From: an uncultured Collinsella sp.
GTDB lineage: Bacteria; Actinomycetota; Coriobacteriia; Coriobacteriales; Coriobacteriaceae
Length of the DNA: 32,093 nt
Assembly (NCBI GenBank): GCA_900551815.1
Contig: URXE01000026.1
Coordinates: forward strand, 1-32,093
Reading direction: 5' to 3'
Positions 18,451-26,327 of this stretch are shown here, one piece after another. Made by a program: the position numbers and the translations under genes. The notes below the pieces were generated by a model. The model was not told the DNA's origin. It worked only from the letters and a program-made list of their open reading frames with translations, and made no database searches. Position 1 is the stretch's first letter; every line of letters starts with the position of its first letter.

Positions 18451-19026
18451 CTACAGCGGTGCAGCCGCCGGGGTCAGCTGCTTAATGTAGGCCCACATGC
18501 GCTGCTTGGCGGCCTTGTCGGTGAGCGCCGCCTCAAAACCGTCGAGCGCCAGCACGCGGCGCCCCTGCACATGGGCGACCAGGCCGGGCTTGAGCATAGC
18601 GGTGTCAAAGTCATCAATTGCCACAAGCATATCGGCATAGGTCTCGCGCATGACATCGGCCGCACTGTTGTCCAGCAGCAGCACCGCCTCGGGGTCCAAG
18701 GTCTCCAGCGCCTCGCGGAACAGATCGCACGTCAGGGCCTCGCCCGCCGCGACCGCTCCGTCGCCCGCGCCGGCGACGCTTGCCAGCACGCAAAAATCCT
18801 CGGGGGCATATCCGATGGCGCCGAGCGCCTTGCGCAACGCGGCGCCATCCGCGCCAGCAGCCAGCTCGCCGCCCGAGCACTCGGCTTCATCCAAATCGCC
18901 TTTGACCAGCACAATCGGCGAGCACGCGTTGCCCGCGATACGCACGCCGCGATCTGCAAGCGACGCGAGCTCCTGCTCGGTCGCCTGAGCGATGGCTTCT
19001 TTTTTCTGGCTTTGTGACGTGGGCAT
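18451..19026 (-). CDS. Uncharacterised protein, degenerate uracil-DNA-glycosylase-like fold
   Basis: A 191-residue protein not assigned to a named family. Its pattern matches the order of elements in family 4/5 UDGs: a Gly-rich block GGELAAGADGAALRKALGAIGY, then APEDFCVLAS (compare ..lLdkmLaaiGl.RedvyitN), ETLDPEAVLLLDNSAADVM (compare irPkvivaLGrtAa) and a final KQRMWAYIKQL. The catalytic GEAPG and HPS motifs and the FeS-ligand Cys pattern are absent, so glycosylase activity is unlikely. ATG 19026 is chosen: GGAGAG lies five bases upstream, and the alternative ATG at 19056 falls inside a TATAAT box. It is convergent with the kinase gene and divergent from trxA. Confidence 0.75.
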   Translation of the reverse strand: MPTSQSQKKEAIAQATEQELASLADRGVRIAGNACSPIVLVKGDLDEAECSGGELAAGADGAALRKALGAIGYAPEDFCVLASVAGAGDGAVAAGEALTCDLFREALETLDPEAVLLLDNSAADVMRETYADMLVAIDDFDTAMLKPGLVAHVQGRRVLALDGFEAALTDKAAKQRMWAYIKQLTPAAAPL

Positions 19027-19054
19027 GCGCTCTCCAATCGTTTGCGTGCCCACC

Positions 19055-19060
19055 ATTATA
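19055..19060 (-). promoter_or_regulatory. -10 box for the UDG-like gene
   Basis: On the minus strand this reads TATAAT, about 30 bases before the preferred start codon at 19026. The -35 region is weak. The box overlaps an alternative ATG, which argues against that start. Confidence 0.5.
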
Positions 19061-19162
19061 TAAAAGAGCCGCCCGCGAGTGGTTGCTTTACGAGCCGCTG
19101 GGTATAAGCACGGTCGTACTGAGTTTTACGCGGCCGAGCCGCGTCGCATTATGGAGGTCACC

Positions 19163-19483
19163 ATGGCTGACATCAAGCAGATTACCCCCGAGAACTTCGA
19201 CGCTGTCGTCAACGACAGCCTGCCCGTACTGGTTGATTTTTGGGCCCCGTGGTGCGGCCCCTGCCGCTCGCTCTCGCCCATCGTAGACGAGGTTGCCGAC
19301 GAGCTGGCCGGCAAGCTGGCTGTGGCCAAGTGCAACGTCGATGACAACCAGGACCTGGCCATGAAGTTTGGCGTCATGAGCATCCCTACGCTGATCGTCT
19401 TTAAGAACGGCGAGGAGGTCGACCGCTCGGTCGGCGCCTTACCCAAGGCAAGGCTTCAGGCACTGCTGGAGAAACATCTGTAA
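19163..19483 (+). CDS. trxA: Thioredoxin
   Basis: A 106-residue disulfide reductase of the cytoplasm. The active site WCGPC lies at about residues 29-33 inside VLVDFWAPWCGPCRSLSPIV. The cis-Pro loop is MSIPTLIVFKNGE, and the conserved Asp of DFWA is present. Length is typical. The start at 19163 follows GGAGGT with a four-base gap; earlier Met codons in frame lack this. It is monocistronic, ending at a strong terminator (19595-19630). A GGTATAAGC element near 19101-19109 may be its -10. Confidence 0.97.
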   Translation: MADIKQITPENFDAVVNDSLPVLVDFWAPWCGPCRSLSPIVDEVADELAGKLAVAKCNVDDNQDLAMKFGVMSIPTLIVFKNGEEVDRSVGALPKARLQALLEKHL

Positions 19484-19510
19484 TACGCTTGTTACCTGTC
19501 TGCCGTCCAT

Positions 19511-19529
19511 GAGCGGTTTCGCACCGCTC
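19511..19529 (+). repeat. Small perfect hairpin in the trxA 3' region
   Basis: GAGCGGT (19511-19517) pairs with ACCGCTC (19523-19529) around TTCGC. It is not followed by a T-run. It sits between the trxA stop and its terminator and may protect the mRNA 3' end. Confidence 0.5.
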
Positions 19530-19594
19530 GCCGGAGTGCCAAACGCAAGGCATGCGACCACGGATAGTATGGTAGACACAAACAGCCCCCAGTG

Positions 19595-19630
19595 AACGGG
19601 TGCGAGTCAGACGGACTCGCACCCGTTTTC
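19595..19630 (+). terminator. Intrinsic terminator after trxA
   Basis: AACGGGTGCGAGTC (19595-19608) pairs perfectly with GACTCGCACCCGTT (19614-19627) around AGACG and is followed by TTC. The 14-bp stem isolates trxA from the nickel gene block. Confidence 0.92.
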
Positions 19631-19703
19631 TTATGCGGCGGCGCCCAAGGCGGGCGTAGTAGAATCTGAACCACCATATCGCCCCGTACAAAAGGAGATT
19701 CCC

Positions 19704-19952
19704 ATGCATGACGTCGGAATGAACATGAGCCAGCTTGCCATGAGCGTCAAGCAGGTCGACGACACCATTGAGCTCGCTCACGAGTGGAGCCATCAGCTGC
19801 TGCATGCGACCGAGAACTTTGATATGGAGCGCATTGGCGCCAAGCTCGAGGCCGCCATGTCTGCGCTGCACGAGGCGCACGATGCGCTCGAGGGCTACGA
19901 GGAGGCCATCGAGGCCGACCACAACTCCGTTGGCTCCGTAAAGCTGGTGTAG
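19704..19952 (+). CDS. Small helical His/Met-rich protein upstream of nikR
   Basis: An 82-residue protein of unknown family. It begins Met-His-Asp-Val-Gly-Met-Asn-Met and is predicted to be two amphipathic helices (VKQVDDTIELAHEWSHQLLHA and ERIGAKLEAAMSALHEAHDALEGYEEAI). It contains seven His and many acidic residues but no Cys. A strong AAGGAG ribosome site precedes the ATG, and the stop is one base before the nikR start, so the two are co-translated. The Met-His-Asp start recalls the Met-His-Glu nickel site of HypA, but there is no zinc ribbon and overall similarity is not visible. A nickel-related role is inferred from context only. Confidence 0.8.
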   Translation: MHDVGMNMSQLAMSVKQVDDTIELAHEWSHQLLHATENFDMERIGAKLEAAMSALHEAHDALEGYEEAIEADHNSVGSVKLV

Positions 19953-19953
19953 C

Positions 19954-20460
19954 GTGGCCGAGCACGAGCACACCTGCGGGCACGAGCATTCGCACGGGCC
20001 GACCGGCGACGCGGGCTGCCGTTGCAGCGGCTCCGCCTCCGAGCTGGTCCGTTTTTCGGTCACCGCGCCCGACGACCTGCTGCGCCGCTTTGACGAGCAG
20101 ATCGCACGCCGCGGTGACGTGGCCAACCGCTCCGAGGCCGTGCGCGACCTGATTCGCGCCTCGATTGCCAAGGAGCAGATGCGAACGCCCGACGAGCAGG
20201 TCATCGGGTCGCTCACCATGATTTACGACCATCACACCGGCGACCTGACGCGCCGCCTGGACGAGGTGCAACACGACTACACCGACGAGATCGTATCGAC
20301 CATGCACGTGCATCTGGATCACCACAACTGTTTGGAGATTCTGGCACTTAAGGGTCGCGGCGAGCGTGTCTACGAGCTGGATGACCGTCTGCTGGGCCTG
20401 CGCGGCGTTAAACACGGCGAGCTCACCTGCGCCGCCACCGAGCAGAGCCTGGGGCTGTAA
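19954..20460 (+). CDS. nikR: NikR, nickel-responsive ribbon-helix-helix regulator with metal-rich N-terminal extension
   Basis: A 168-residue nickel sensor. The RHH domain spans about 30-72 (VRFSVTAPDDLLRRFDEQIAR, NRSEAVRDLIRASIA). The ACT-like metal-binding domain has YDHHTGDL, QHDYTD and TMHVHLDHHNCLEIL, matching the four conserved ligands of the square-planar nickel site, then VKHGELTC. Unlike E. coli NikR, it has about 28 extra residues at the front holding EHEHTCGHEHSHG and GCRC. The start is GTG, one base after the preceding stop, with no strong ribosome site, so translation is coupled. It directly precedes hypF, so it probably controls nickel use for hydrogenase maturation; no operator was found. 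Confidence 0.95.
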   Translation: MAEHEHTCGHEHSHGPTGDAGCRCSGSASELVRFSVTAPDDLLRRFDEQIARRGDVANRSEAVRDLIRASIAKEQMRTPDEQVIGSLTMIYDHHTGDLTRRLDEVQHDYTDEIVSTMHVHLDHHNCLEILALKGRGERVYELDDRLLGLRGVKHGELTCAATEQSLGL

Positions 20461-20489
20461 CAGCACACATTTCAACGAAGGAGGGTCGC

Positions 20490-22898
20490 ATGCGACATGC
20501 GCATATCCATGTAACGGGCATTGTGCAGGGTGTCGGCATGCGACCGTTTGTGTATCGCGAGGCCATGGCGCACGACATTTGCGGCTGGGTGCTTAACGCG
20601 GGCGATGGCGTGCATATCGAGGCGCACGCTCCTGGCGAAGCACTCGACGAATTTGTCGACGCGCTTTCCGAGCATGCGCCTGCGGCGTCTCGCGTGGAGC
20701 ATGTCGAGGTTATGGACCTGGCACCCGGCAACTGGGACGCCGCTAACGAGCGGGGCTTTCGCATTGTGGCGTCGCAGGATCAAACCGCCCACACGACGCT
20801 CATCTCGCCCGACATCGCTACGTGCGATGACTGCCTGCGCGAGCTGTTCGACCCCGCCGACCGACGCTTTCACTATCCCTTTATCAACTGCACCAACTGT
20901 GGACCGCGCTTTACCATCATCCGCTCGCTGCCCTATGACCGAGCGGCCACCTCGATGGATCGCTTTCCCATGTGCCCCACCTGCGCCGCGGAGTATGCCG
21001 ACCCGCTCGATCGGCGGTTTCACGCGCAGCCCGATGCCTGCTTTGATTGCGGACCGCATATTACGTGGCGCGAGGCCAGCGATGCCATCATCGAACGCTG
21101 CGTCGAGCTGCTGGCTGGCGGCGGCATCGTCGCCATCAAGGGTCTGGGCGGATTCCACCTGGCCTGCGATGCCGCCAACGAACAGGCGGTGTGCGAGTTG
21201 CGCCGTCGCAAGCGTCGCAGCAATAAGCCGCTCGCCGTTATGGTGTGCGGCCTTGCCGACGCCGAGCGCCTGTGTCATATCGATGGCATTGAGCGCAACC
21301 TGCTGGCCGGCAGTGTTCGTCCCATTGTGCTGCTGCGTCGCCGCGCAGCCGGCAACGACGCCCACAGCTCCCCCAACGCCCTCGAACTCGCGCCATCCGT
21401 CGCGCACGACTTGCCCGAGCTTGGCGTCATGCTCCCCTACACCCCGCTTCAACATTTGCTGCTCGCCGCAGCCGCGGCGCACGGCATGAGCGCAATCGTC
21501 ATGACCAGCGGAAACCTGAGCGAAGAGCCCATCGAGACCGACGATGCCCTTGCATGGGAGCACCTTGTTGCCGCCGGCATCGCCGATGCGCTGCTCGGTA
21601 ACGACCGCGCGATTCTGTCGCGCTACGACGACTCCGTGGTACGCGTAGTCGACGGGGTCGTCATGCCCGTGCGCCGCGCACGCGGATATGCGCCGCAGCC
21701 GCTGTCGTTGCCGGCGCTCGACAACGCCACGCCCTGTGTGCTCGCCTGCGGGCCGCAGCAAAAAGCCACGATCGCACTCACGCGCGAGGACGCCGACGGC
21801 CATGCGGCCTGTTTTGTGTCGCAGCATATCGGCGATGTCGAAAACGGCGCGACTTTCGATGCTTGGAGCGCCGCACGCACGCGTCTGGAAAGCCTCTTTG
21901 ACCTGGCGCCTGCCGCCTTGGCATGCGACATGCATCCCAGTTATCTGTCGAGCCAATGGGCGCGCGAGCAGGCACGGGAGCACAATCTGCCGCTTATCGA
22001 AGTCCAGCACCATCATGCGCACATCGCGAGCGTCATGGCAGAGGCGATTGCCGCAGGCCGGCTTGCGCCCGATACACGCGTCCTCGGCATCGCCTTCGAC
22101 GGCACGGGTGCCGGCACCGATGGCACCATATGGGGCGGTGAGTTTCTTGTCGCCCATCTCGCCGATTTTGAGCGCGTCGCGCATCTGCGCACCTGGGCGC
22201 TTCCCGGTGGCGCCGCATCCGTACACGATGCCCGCCGCAACGCCTTTGCCCTGCTCAGCGAGCTCGACCTGCTCGAGCACCCGGGAGCCGTGGGGCTCTT
22301 GAACAGCCTTGACGAGCAAACGCGCAGCATAACGGCAACGATGATCGAGCGCGGCATCAACAGTCCGCGCACCAGCAGTATGGGTCGCCTGTTTGATGCC
22401 GCAGCCGCGATTTTGGGCATTTGCGGCCAGGCAACCTACGAGGGCGAACCCGCCATCGAGCTCGAAGCCGCCGCTTGGCGTGCACTGGACGGCAAAATCG
22501 CCCGTTTTCCCGACGACAACGTCGGCTATTCCACATCTGGCCCATCGTGGTTGGACGGCCCCGATGTGCTGGACCAGAAAGCACTCTTTGAGGCACTTTT
22601 GGAGGGAATTGAAGCCGGAGCGCCCGCCGACAGGCTCGCACTCGACTTCCATGTCGCCGTCGCGCGCTCCTCGGCGCGCATCGCCACCGAAATCTGCGCG
22701 CGCGAGGGCATTGGCACCGTCGCGCTCTCGGGCGGCGTGTTCATGAACCGACTTCTGCTCCAGCTCCTCACCCGCGAGCTCAAATACGCGGGCCTTGCTG
22801 TCTTGGTCCCCCACACCGCACCCGTCAATGACGGCTGCATCGCCTACGGTCAGGCGGCGGTCGCAAGCGCTCGTCTTGCGCAGATTGCATCGCAGTAG
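20490..22898 (+). CDS. hypF: HypF, carbamoyltransferase for NiFe-hydrogenase maturation
   Basis: An 802-residue enzyme that makes the cyanide ligand precursor from carbamoyl phosphate and passes it to HypE. Domains in order: acylphosphatase (about 1-90, HIHVTGIVQGVGMRPFVYRE), two zinc-finger pairs (CDDCLRELFDP..CTNCGPRFTI and CPTCAAEY..CFDCGPHI, about 110-190), a YrdC-like domain (GGIVAIKGLGGFHLACDA, KRRSNKPLAVM), and a Kae1-like domain (about 400-795) with HPSYLSSQWA and QHHHAHIASVMAE and GIAFDGTGAGTDG. Length is typical (~750-800). The ribosome site GAAGGAGGG precedes the ATG. It is the first hyp gene of the block. Confidence 0.98.
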   Translation: MRHAHIHVTGIVQGVGMRPFVYREAMAHDICGWVLNAGDGVHIEAHAPGEALDEFVDALSEHAPAASRVEHVEVMDLAPGNWDAANERGFRIVASQDQTAHTTLISPDIATCDDCLRELFDPADRRFHYPFINCTNCGPRFTIIRSLPYDRAATSMDRFPMCPTCAAEYADPLDRRFHAQPDACFDCGPHITWREASDAIIERCVELLAGGGIVAIKGLGGFHLACDAANEQAVCELRRRKRRSNKPLAVMVCGLADAERLCHIDGIERNLLAGSVRPIVLLRRRAAGNDAHSSPNALELAPSVAHDLPELGVMLPYTPLQHLLLAAAAAHGMSAIVMTSGNLSEEPIETDDALAWEHLVAAGIADALLGNDRAILSRYDDSVVRVVDGVVMPVRRARGYAPQPLSLPALDNATPCVLACGPQQKATIALTREDADGHAACFVSQHIGDVENGATFDAWSAARTRLESLFDLAPAALACDMHPSYLSSQWAREQAREHNLPLIEVQHHHAHIASVMAEAIAAGRLAPDTRVLGIAFDGTGAGTDGTIWGGEFLVAHLADFERVAHLRTWALPGGAASVHDARRNAFALLSELDLLEHPGAVGLLNSLDEQTRSITATMIERGINSPRTSSMGRLFDAAAAILGICGQATYEGEPAIELEAAAWRALDGKIARFPDDNVGYSTSGPSWLDGPDVLDQKALFEALLEGIEAGAPADRLALDFHVAVARSSARIATEICAREGIGTVALSGGVFMNRLLLQLLTRELKYAGLAVLVPHTAPVNDGCIAYGQAAVASARLAQIASQ

Positions 22899-22972
22899 CT
22901 CGCCCTCACACGCCGCTGTGCCCAGCCGTCTCACAGGCGTAACGCGTTTGCCCGCAAACCCCGCGAGCGCTA

Positions 22973-22986
22973 CCATCAACTGATGG
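22973..22986 (+). promoter_or_regulatory. Inverted repeat in the hypF-hypC gap
   Basis: CCATCA and TGATGG flank AC. The 134-base gap also holds a weak TTGCCC / TACCAT pair that could be promoter boxes. It might be an operator for the hypCDE part; the regulator is unknown. Confidence 0.3.
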
Positions 22987-23032
22987 ATTATTGAGCGCCT
23001 ATCCAGCGCAAAGCGTCTAAAAGGGGAACAAT

Positions 23033-23293
23033 ATGTGCCTTGCCGTTCCCGGTAAAGTAGTCAAACGCGACGACGACCTCAAGGCCACCGTCGACATGAT
23101 GGGCATCGAGCGCCCCGTGTCGCTACGACTCGTGCCGACGGCGCAGGTTGGCGACTATATTCTCGTACACGCCGGCTTTGGCATCCAGATCGTCGACGAG
23201 CAGGAAGCGCAGGAGACGCTCGACCTGGTCAACACCATGACCGAACTGGCAGAAGAAGACCAACTGGTCAGCAACCCGGCCGAGGCATACTAG
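23033..23293 (+). CDS. hypC: HypC, hydrogenase maturation chaperone
   Basis: An 86-residue HypC/HupF/HybG protein. It starts with the invariant MCLAVPGKVV, whose Cys2 binds the Fe(CN)2CO unit together with HypD. The beta-barrel core VDMMGIERPVSLRLVPTAQVGDYILVHAGFGIQIVDE is well conserved. AAAAGGGGAAC precedes the ATG. It overlaps hypD by one base. A 134-base gap separates it from hypF, containing the perfect inverted repeat CCATCA-AC-TGATGG at 22973-22986, so a second promoter is possible. Confidence 0.98.
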   Translation: MCLAVPGKVVKRDDDLKATVDMMGIERPVSLRLVPTAQVGDYILVHAGFGIQIVDEQEAQETLDLVNTMTELAEEDQLVSNPAEAY

Positions 23294-24405
23294 TGGCGGC
23301 CGGACAGCCGGCGCGCTCCGGTATCGACTTTTCGGCATTTCGCGATTCCAAGCTGGCCCGCGAGCTCATCGAACGCATCCATGAACTCGTCGGCGACCGC
23401 ACCATCAACCTTATGGAAGTCTGCGGCACGCACACCGTGAGCATCGGTCGCTATGGCTTTCGCTCCATTATGCCGGCCGGGCTCAAGCTGCTGAGCGGCC
23501 CGGGCTGCCCCGTTTGCGTTACCGCCAACCGCGACATCGACCACGCGATCGCGCTCGCCAACATAGACGGCGCCATCATCACCACCTTTGGCGACATGAT
23601 GCGCGTGCCCGGATCGTCCACCTCGCTCGCCGCGCAAAAGGCGGCAGGGCGCGACATCCGCATCGTCTATTCCCCGCTCGACGCGCTCGACATTGCCGAG
23701 CAAAACCCCGATCGTCCGGTCATTTTTATGGGCGTGGGCTTTGAGACTACGACGCCCACCATCGCCGCCGCCATCTTGGAGGCCGAGGCACGCGGGCTTT
23801 TGAACTTCTCGGTCTATTGCGCCCACAAGACCACGCCGTCGGCGTTGCGCGCCATCGCCAACGATCCCGAGACCGCCATCGACGGCTTCATCCTGCCGGG
23901 CCACGTCGCCACCATCACGGGCTTGGCGCCCTTTAGCTTTTTGGTCGACGAGTTCAATACCCCGGGCGTGGTCACGGGATTTGAACCGGTCGATATCCTG
24001 CAGGGCATCTGCATGCTGGTCCAGATGGTTGTCGAGGACAGGCCCGCAATCGACAACGCCTACCGTCGCGGCGTCAATGCCGACGGCAATCCCGTGGCGC
24101 GCCAGCTGGTCGAGCAGGTGTTTGAGCCGTGCGACACTACGTGGCGCGGGCTGGGGCCGATTGCCAACTCGGGCCTTTCCATCCGCCCCGAGTTCTCGCG
24201 CTTTGATGCCCGTACCCGCTTTGACGTGCCCGTCGAGGAGACGGTCGAGCCGCGTGGGTGCCGCTGCGGCGACGTGCTGCGCGGGGCCATTACGCCGAGC
24301 AGCTGCCCGCTCTTTGGCCGCACCTGCACGCCCGAGCACCCCGTCGGCCCGTGCATGGTGAGCTCCGAGGGCAGCTGCGCGGCGTACTACCGTTATCGCG
24401 ACTAG
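23293..24405 (+). CDS. hypD: HypD, FeS scaffold for the Fe(CN)2CO cofactor
   Basis: A 370-residue scaffold where the iron with its cyanide and CO ligands is assembled, in complex with HypC. The family signatures are LMEVCGTHTVSIGRYG, GPGCPVCVT and VGFETTTPTIAAAI. The C-terminal Cys cluster CRCGDVLRGAITPSSCPLFG followed by CTPEHPVGPCMVSSEGSC supplies the [4Fe-4S] ligands. The GTG start overlaps the hypC stop (TAGTG), and this pairing is normal in hyp operons. Length is usual. Confidence 0.98.
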   Translation: MAAGQPARSGIDFSAFRDSKLARELIERIHELVGDRTINLMEVCGTHTVSIGRYGFRSIMPAGLKLLSGPGCPVCVTANRDIDHAIALANIDGAIITTFGDMMRVPGSSTSLAAQKAAGRDIRIVYSPLDALDIAEQNPDRPVIFMGVGFETTTPTIAAAILEAEARGLLNFSVYCAHKTTPSALRAIANDPETAIDGFILPGHVATITGLAPFSFLVDEFNTPGVVTGFEPVDILQGICMLVQMVVEDRPAIDNAYRRGVNADGNPVARQLVEQVFEPCDTTWRGLGPIANSGLSIRPEFSRFDARTRFDVPVEETVEPRGCRCGDVLRGAITPSSCPLFGRTCTPEHPVGPCMVSSEGSCAAYYRYRD

Positions 24406-24453
24406 CCCGGACGCACCCGCACGCCGGCACCACCCACGATTGGAGTTTTGGAT

Positions 24454-25488
24454 ATGTCCCATAGCACCACCGATAGCACCGTCCTGTTGGGCCACGGCTC
24501 TGGCGGTCAGATGATGAAACGCATCATCGATGAGGTCTTTTTGGATGCCTTTGGGTCGCCCGAGCTGCTCGCGGGCAACGACGCCGGCGTCGCCGCGCTG
24601 CCCGCGAGCGGGCGTATCGCCATGTCGACCGACAGCTTTGTAGTCTCGCCGCAGTTCTTCCCCGGTGGCAACATCGGCCGCCTTGCCGTGTGCGGAACCG
24701 TCAACGACGTCGCGACCTCGGGCGCCAACGTGCGCTACCTGTCGTGCGGATTTATCCTCGAAGAGGGCTATCCCATGGATAAGCTCCGCCAGATTGTGCA
24801 GACGATGGCCGAAACGGCGCGCGAAGCGGGCGTGTCCATAATCACGGGCGACACCAAGGTGGTCGAGCGCGGCGGGGCCGACGGCGTCTACATCAATACC
24901 ACCGGCGTGGGCGAGGTTCCCGCGGGCGTGGCGCTCAGCGGTGCCAACTGCCAGCCCGGCGATGTCATTCTGGTATCGGGTACGCTGGGCGACCACGGCA
25001 TCGCCATCATGAGCCAACGCGAGGGCTTGGCGTTTTCGAGCAACATCGAAAGCGACGCCGCGCCGCTCAATCATCTGATTGCCAACGTTTTGGCCGCCGC
25101 CCCCGACACGCGCTGTTTCCGCGACCCCACGCGCGGCGGCCTTGCATCCACGCTCAATGAGTTTGCGCAGGCCAGCTGCATTGCGATGGAGGTCGATGAG
25201 GACGCCGTGCCCGTGCGCCCCGATGTGCAGGCAGCTTGCGAGATGCTCGGCTATGACGTGCTGCAGGTGGCAAACGAGGGCAAGATGGTCGCCGTGGTGC
25301 CGGCTGAACAGGCCGATGCGGCTCTAGCCGCCATGCGCGCCGCCCGCTACGGCGAGAACGCCGCGATTATCGGCCGCGTACTGCCGCTTGCCGAGGGCAC
25401 CCGCCCCGCCGTGCGCGTGCGCACCGGCTGGGGCTCAACCCGCATCCTCGACATGCTCGTGGGAGAGCAGCTGCCGAGAATTTGCTAG
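24454..25488 (+). CDS. hypE: HypE, ATP-dependent dehydratase forming the thiocyanate ligand donor
   Basis: A 344-residue PurM/AIR-synthase-like protein. The carbamoyl group from HypF is placed on the C-terminal Cys and dehydrated to thiocyanate. The N-terminal region has LGHGSGGQMMKRII, then ISTDSFVVSP-like MSTDSFVVSPQFFPGGNIG and GDTKVVERGGADGVYINTTG. The C-terminus is GEQLPRIC, the invariant PRIC ending. ATG 24454 sits eight bases past TGGAG; an upstream TTG (24448) is too close to that site. It completes hypF-C-D-E; hypA and hypB are not adjacent. Confidence 0.97.
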   Translation: MSHSTTDSTVLLGHGSGGQMMKRIIDEVFLDAFGSPELLAGNDAGVAALPASGRIAMSTDSFVVSPQFFPGGNIGRLAVCGTVNDVATSGANVRYLSCGFILEEGYPMDKLRQIVQTMAETAREAGVSIITGDTKVVERGGADGVYINTTGVGEVPAGVALSGANCQPGDVILVSGTLGDHGIAIMSQREGLAFSSNIESDAAPLNHLIANVLAAAPDTRCFRDPTRGGLASTLNEFAQASCIAMEVDEDAVPVRPDVQAACEMLGYDVLQVANEGKMVAVVPAEQADAALAAMRAARYGENAAIIGRVLPLAEGTRPAVRVRTGWGSTRILDMLVGEQLPRIC

Positions 25489-25611
25489 GGCGGAACAGCA
25501 CGGTCGGCGCGATGCGGCTTGGTATCCCTGGAGATGTTCAGATTCCAAGCACGCCCAACGCATAAGCCCAGTATTATGAGGTGCGTTTTAAATCCAATGA
25601 CGGGAGCTTTC

Positions 25612-26280
25612 ATGGCAGCAGCTTTTTCCCATGTGATCTTTGACCTGGACGGCACCATCCTCAACACGCTCGAGGACCTGGCGGCCGCCGGCAACCATAC
25701 CTGCGAGACGCACGGCTGGCCCACGTTTGCCGTCGACGAGTACCGCTACAAGGTGGGAAACGGCATGCTCAAGCTGGTTGAGCGTTTTATGCCTGCCGAG
25801 TATGCGGGCGACGGCCGTATGTTTGAGCAGACGCTTGCCGAGTTTAGGGCTTACTACGGCGAGCACAAGGAGGACCACACCGCCCCCTATGCCGGCACAA
25901 TCGAGATGCTCGACCGCCTGCGCGCCGCGGGTGTGCAGCTAGCCGTGCTCACTAACAAGGACCACGTCTCGGCGGCTCCGCTTATCGAAAAATACTTTGG
26001 TTCCGAGCGCTTTGCGCTGGTACAGGGCCGTGTTGATGCGTTTCCGCCCAAGCCCGAAGCACCCGTCACGCTGCATGTGATGGAGGAGCTGGGCGCCGAT
26101 CCGGCAACCACGCTCTATGTGGGCGATTCCAATGTCGATATCCTGACCGGTCACAACGCCGGCCTTAAGAGCGCGGGCGTCAGCTGGGGCTTCCGCGGCC
26201 GCGCAGAGCTGGAAGCCGCCGGCGCCGACTACGTGGTGGACACCCAGGCAGAGCTCACGGCGCTGGCACTGGGCGAGTAG
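25612..26280 (+). CDS. HAD-family phosphatase, phosphoglycolate-phosphatase-like
   Basis: A 222-residue Mg-dependent phosphatase. Motif I is VIFDLDGTILNTLEDL with the nucleophile Asp near residue 10. Motif II is LAVLTNKD, motif III Lys lies around PPKPEAP, and motif IV is YVGDSNVDILTGHNAG. A helical cap lies between motifs I and II (YKVGNGMLKLVERF). Gph removes phosphoglycolate formed by DNA repair, but substrate cannot be fixed from sequence. ATG 25612 follows GGGAG with five bases; longer frames from 25519 lack a site. It sits downstream of hypE after 123 bases and ends at a shared hairpin. Confidence 0.93.
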   Translation: MAAAFSHVIFDLDGTILNTLEDLAAAGNHTCETHGWPTFAVDEYRYKVGNGMLKLVERFMPAEYAGDGRMFEQTLAEFRAYYGEHKEDHTAPYAGTIEMLDRLRAAGVQLAVLTNKDHVSAAPLIEKYFGSERFALVQGRVDAFPPKPEAPVTLHVMEELGADPATTLYVGDSNVDILTGHNAGLKSAGVSWGFRGRAELEAAGADYVVDTQAELTALALGE

Positions 26281-26296
26281 CAAGCGGCGTCGAGCA

Positions 26297-26324
26297 GTTG
26301 CGGCGTTTGGTAAAACGCCGCAAC
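26297..26324. terminator. Bidirectional hairpin between HAD gene and lipoprotein gene
   Basis: GTTGCGGCGTTT (26297-26308) pairs perfectly with AAACGCCGCAAC (26313-26324) around GGTA. It lies between convergent genes. There is no U-tract beyond the stem. Its core GTTTGGTAAAAC recurs at the pyrE end. Confidence 0.75.
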
Positions 26325-26327
26325 GAA

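Noticed and set aside
19484..19630. Possible cobalamin or c-di-GMP riboswitch after trxA
   Set aside because: AGTCAGAC and GCCAAACGCAAGGC pieces look suggestive, but the first is just the terminator loop and the conserved cores are missing.
20472..22979. 835-residue open frame antisense to hypF
   Set aside because: hypF has all family motifs on the other strand; the antisense frame is a by-product of high GC codon use.
23290..25074. 594-residue frame antisense to hypD and hypE
   Set aside because: It overlaps two clear Hyp proteins and has low-complexity composition.
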